In this document: positions 61,972-64,000 of the stretch, one piece after another
Numbering within the stretch: position 1 is the stretch's first letter
Layout of the letters: each line of letters begins with the position of its first letter
NCBI GenBank assembly: GCA_964388955.1
Contig: CAYMCO010000011.1
Coordinates: forward strand, 1 to 64,000
Length of the DNA: 64,000 bases
From: CAYMCO01 sp964388955
Lineage (GTDB): Bacteria; Chloroflexota; Anaerolineae; Anaerolineales; E44-bin32
Reading direction: 5' to 3'
The notes under the pieces: generated by a model
What the model was told of the DNA's origin: nothing
What the model saw: the letters and a program-made list of their open reading frames with translations, nothing else
Databases searched by the model: none
Program-made: the position numbers and the translations under genes

Positions 61972-62661
61972 ATGCGGCTGAATAGCGACCTGGAACACAA
62001 CTGGGATCTCGAGCCCTCCGAAGCGATCGGCCTGCAGGAACGTCTGCGGGAAGGGCTGATCCTGGGCTGCGGAGAGGGGCGGGTCTCTTCAGTGGCCGGG
62101 GTGGACGTGCACTTCGAAGGCCAAGGCGCGACGGCCGCGATTGTCGTGATGGGCTTCCCGGGCCTGGAACCGATTGAGGCGATGAGAGGTGAGGCGAAGC
62201 TGACCTTTCCCTATATCCCCGGCTTGCTGTCCTTCCGGGAGGGGCCAGCGATCTTGGAAGCCTGGAGGCAACTGAAGACCGACCCCGACCTGCTCATGTT
62301 CGATGCGCAGGGCATCGCCCATCCACGCCGCTTTGGTCTGGCGGCTCATCTGGGGTTGCTGCTCGATCACCCCAGCATCGGAGTGGCGAAATCCAGACTC
62401 TACGGGCGGCACGAGACACCCGGTCCACACCGGGGCGATCGTGCAACATTGTGGGACGAGGCGGACGAGGATGAGATGATCGGCATGGTCCTGCGCACGC
62501 AAGACGGTGTCAGGCCGCTGTATATCTCCCCCGGCCATCGCATGGATGTGGCCCAGGCGGTGGAATTCGTCCTTCGATGCTGCACCCACTACCGCCTGCC
62601 TGAGCCGACGCGATGGGCCCACCAGGTGGCGGGAGGCGCCTCTTTCCCCCTTTCTGCCTAG
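61972..62661 (+). CDS. nfi: Endonuclease V (deoxyinosine-specific)
   Basis: 229 residues, normal length. Motifs in order: AGVDVHF (metal-binding Asp), LTFPYIPGLLSFREGP, LLMFDAQGIAHPRRFGLAAHLG (Asp and His), SIGVAKSRLYG (Lys) and SPGHRMD. It nicks DNA next to deaminated bases such as hypoxanthine. ATG 61972 has GGATGAAGG about 10 bases upstream. It repairs base-deamination damage and has no visible link to neighbours. Confidence 0.93.
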   Translation: MRLNSDLEHNWDLEPSEAIGLQERLREGLILGCGEGRVSSVAGVDVHFEGQGATAAIVVMGFPGLEPIEAMRGEAKLTFPYIPGLLSFREGPAILEAWRQLKTDPDLLMFDAQGIAHPRRFGLAAHLGLLLDHPSIGVAKSRLYGRHETPGPHRGDRATLWDEADEDEMIGMVLRTQDGVRPLYISPGHRMDVAQAVEFVLRCCTHYRLPEPTRWAHQVAGGASFPLSA

Positions 62662-62976
62662 TGCTCCAGGCGCAGATGCCGACCAACGAGAAAACCGTCT
62701 TCACGTTGGAACGCCGGAACGTTGTCACGTTCAAACATGAGAACGTTCAAACGTGCAATCCGTAACCTCCTAAGACCAAATCTCCCCCACTTTCATCCCG
62801 CCTGTGCCGCCCAGTCGGCGGGAAGTAGACCGAGCGTAGCGAGGGCCGTATTGAAAGGCCCCTGCCCCTTGCTCGCGTTGACGCTTGGCCTTCGGGGGGG
62901 ATTGCGGCTACTATTAGGCGCTGACGGCGGGCGTATGCCCCCGATCCGAATCGGGAAGACGGAGGGAGGATTCAAG
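62662..62976. other. Gap with degenerate AACGTT-type repeats
   Basis: About 315 bases. At 62702-62755 a run of ACGTT/AACGTTC units repeats every 10-16 bases, imperfectly. A possible promoter (TTGGCC 62885-62890, 18-base spacer, TACTAT 62909-62914) precedes the transporter gene. No gene is recognised. Confidence 0.45.
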
Positions 62977-63792
62977 ATGGGTCTGATGAAGCGCCTGGAT
63001 GATGCCCGGCGGGGCTACAAAGAGCAGGATCGCGCGCTTTCGGCCGCAGCCCATGATCCAGGGCGCATCTCGTCGGCCTACCGGGGTGCAGCCGAAGAGC
63101 ACGCTGGAGGCGCTTCACAATACATCGGCGAGCTTGTGTACGGAGGCATCGATGGGATCGTCACCACATTCGCGGTGGTGAGCGGAGTGGCTGGGGCGAA
63201 GCTGGGTGTGGGCGTGGTGCTGATCATGGGCCTGGCCAACCTGCTGGCGGATGGCTTCTCTATGGCGACCGGCGCCTATCTGTCTTCCAAGAGCGAGCAA
63301 GAGCTGTATACAAAGGAGCGCGAGCGGGAACTCTGGGAGATGGAGCACCTGCCCGAGGGCGAGCGCCGGGAGCATTTCGAGATCTTTCTGCAGCGGGGAT
63401 ATTCCGAAGACGAAGCGCAAAAGCTGGTGGAGATCATCAGCGCCGATAAGGAGCGTTGGGTGCATGCCATGATGGTGGATGAATTGGGAATGTTGAAGGA
63501 TGAGCGCAACCCGCTGCTGAACGGCGCGGCGACCCTGGGGGCGTTCATTGTGGCGGGTTCCGTGCCCTTGATGGTTTACCTGCTCGGGCTTGCCTTCCCG
63601 GTGCCCTATCCGGCAACCTTTCCGATCTCCACTGCGCTTTCGGGGCTGGCACTCTTTGGCTTGGGCGCGGCACGGGTGCTGGTGACGCACCAGCACCCGC
63701 TCAAGAGCGGGACGGAGATGCTGCTGGTAGGGGGGCTGGCATCCCTGGTGTCCTACATCGTGGGCGTCATGCTGCAGGGTTTGAATGTCTGA
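62977..63792 (+). CDS. VIT1/CCC1-family metal transporter
   Basis: About 271 residues from ATG 62977 (GGAGGGAGGA 6 bases upstream). The core has IGELVYGGIDGIVTTFAVVSGV, LLADGFSMATGAYLSSKSE and a long charged cytosolic loop (about 110-165) rich in Glu/Arg, then three membrane helices (LNGAATLGAFIVAGSVPLMVYL, STALSGLALFGLGAARV, GTEMLLVGGLASLVSYIVGVML). VIT1 proteins move Fe(II)/Mn(II) out of the cytosol, with the loop binding metal. Gly-rich helices and Asp of the first motif are typical. Confidence 0.92.
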   Translation: MGLMKRLDDARRGYKEQDRALSAAAHDPGRISSAYRGAAEEHAGGASQYIGELVYGGIDGIVTTFAVVSGVAGAKLGVGVVLIMGLANLLADGFSMATGAYLSSKSEQELYTKERERELWEMEHLPEGERREHFEIFLQRGYSEDEAQKLVEIISADKERWVHAMMVDELGMLKDERNPLLNGAATLGAFIVAGSVPLMVYLLGLAFPVPYPATFPISTALSGLALFGLGAARVLVTHQHPLKSGTEMLLVGGLASLVSYIVGVMLQGLNV

Positions 63793-64000
63793 GGGGGAAG
63801 GCCGGAGAGAGGCCCTCCCGGCAGTAACGCCTGCCTAGCGCGGGGGAACGGCTGACTTCGGAGGTGAGATGTGCGGACGGAAGGAGCCCCCGGCCGGTGA
63901 AGGTCAGCAAGCACGCTGCTGTTCGCTCGACAAGACCGCGGGCATGTCCGCCAGGAGTGGGCTTGGCCCGAGGATCTCTGCCGGCCGCCCGATATGGCAT
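63793..64000. other. Right edge, no gene recognised
   Basis: About 208 bases. Frames are open in both strands but none resembles a known protein; a reading frame running off the window cannot be judged. Confidence 0.3.

Noticed and set aside
63767..64000. Minus-strand frame running off the right edge
   Set aside because: No ribosome site, no family motif and overlap with the transporter's end; cannot be supported.

Overview
The window reads as a high-GC bacterial chromosome segment, most likely from a member of the Chloroflexota (Anaerolineae-like). The evidence is indirect: many lipoproteins with T/P-rich linkers, GatCAB-dependent tRNA amidation, a mevalonate pathway with archaeal-style HMG-CoA synthase, a DUF35 partner and a class II HMG-CoA reductase, GAF-HisKA_3 signalling, and C/G-tract palindromic repeats of the kind scattered through Chloroflexota genomes. 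No 16S rRNA, tRNA, phage or CRISPR was seen, so the taxonomy is inference.

Layout. 0.2-10.8 kb (minus strand): an acyl-CoA/propionate operon with an alcohol-dehydrogenase-like protein, a small membrane protein, propionyl-CoA carboxylase (carboxyltransferase, possible small subunit, biotin carboxylase, biotin carrier), a CYTH protein, methylmalonyl-CoA mutase, methylmalonyl-CoA epimerase, an isobutyryl-CoA-mutase-like paralogue and a lipoprotein. 11-18.5 kb: surface glycosylation (hexapeptide acetyltransferase, GT2, two large GT-C membrane glycosyltransferases). 18.7-25.4 kb: acyl-CoA dehydrogenase divergent from gatC-gatA-cyclophilin-gatB-GNAT. 25.5-31.1 kb: beta-propeller lipoprotein, 3-hydroxybutyryl-CoA dehydrogenase, thiolase, HIT hydrolase, biotin ligase (birA), small membrane protein. 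31.2-41.3 kb: penicillin-acylase family enzyme, a MITE-like element, gyrA, murI, C26 peptidase, rplS, a repeat-rich gap, NUDIX hydrolase, LysM lipoprotein. 41.6-46 kb: upper mevalonate operon (HMGR, HMGS, thiolase-fold protein lacking its catalytic Cys and His, DUF35). 46-48.8 kb: histidine kinase and two receivers. 49.2-50.7 kb: small protein and tpiA.

50.8-57.6 kb is the centrepiece: a complete-looking bacterial microcompartment (BMC) operon driven by a GntR/UTRA regulator. It encodes one BMC-H, two different BMC-T, three BMC-P shell proteins and three cargo enzymes, each starting with an amphipathic encapsulation-type helix: deoxyribose-phosphate aldolase, CoA-acylating aldehyde dehydrogenase and an RpiB-like sugar-phosphate isomerase. 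This matches the sugar-phosphate-utilising (SPU)/Haliangium-like compartment class. The predicted chemistry is 2-deoxyribose 5-phosphate to acetaldehyde plus glyceraldehyde 3-phosphate, then acetaldehyde to acetyl-CoA inside the shell. The isomerase carries Asp where RpiB normally has its catalytic Cys, so its substrate is open. No phosphotransacylase or alcohol dehydrogenase lies in the locus. tpiA, which handles glyceraldehyde 3-phosphate, is the convergent neighbour, and an internally deleted 2-hydroxyacid dehydrogenase remnant sits upstream of gntR.

58-64 kb: a coiled-coil lipoprotein, a NarL-type regulator with a degenerate receiver, two consecutive trypsin-like proteases, endonuclease V and a VIT1-family metal transporter. 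Across the window the acyl-CoA genes (PCC, MCM, ICM-like, acyl-CoA dehydrogenase, hydroxyacyl-CoA dehydrogenase, thiolase, BirA) form a coherent route for branched-chain and odd-chain acyl-CoA breakdown.
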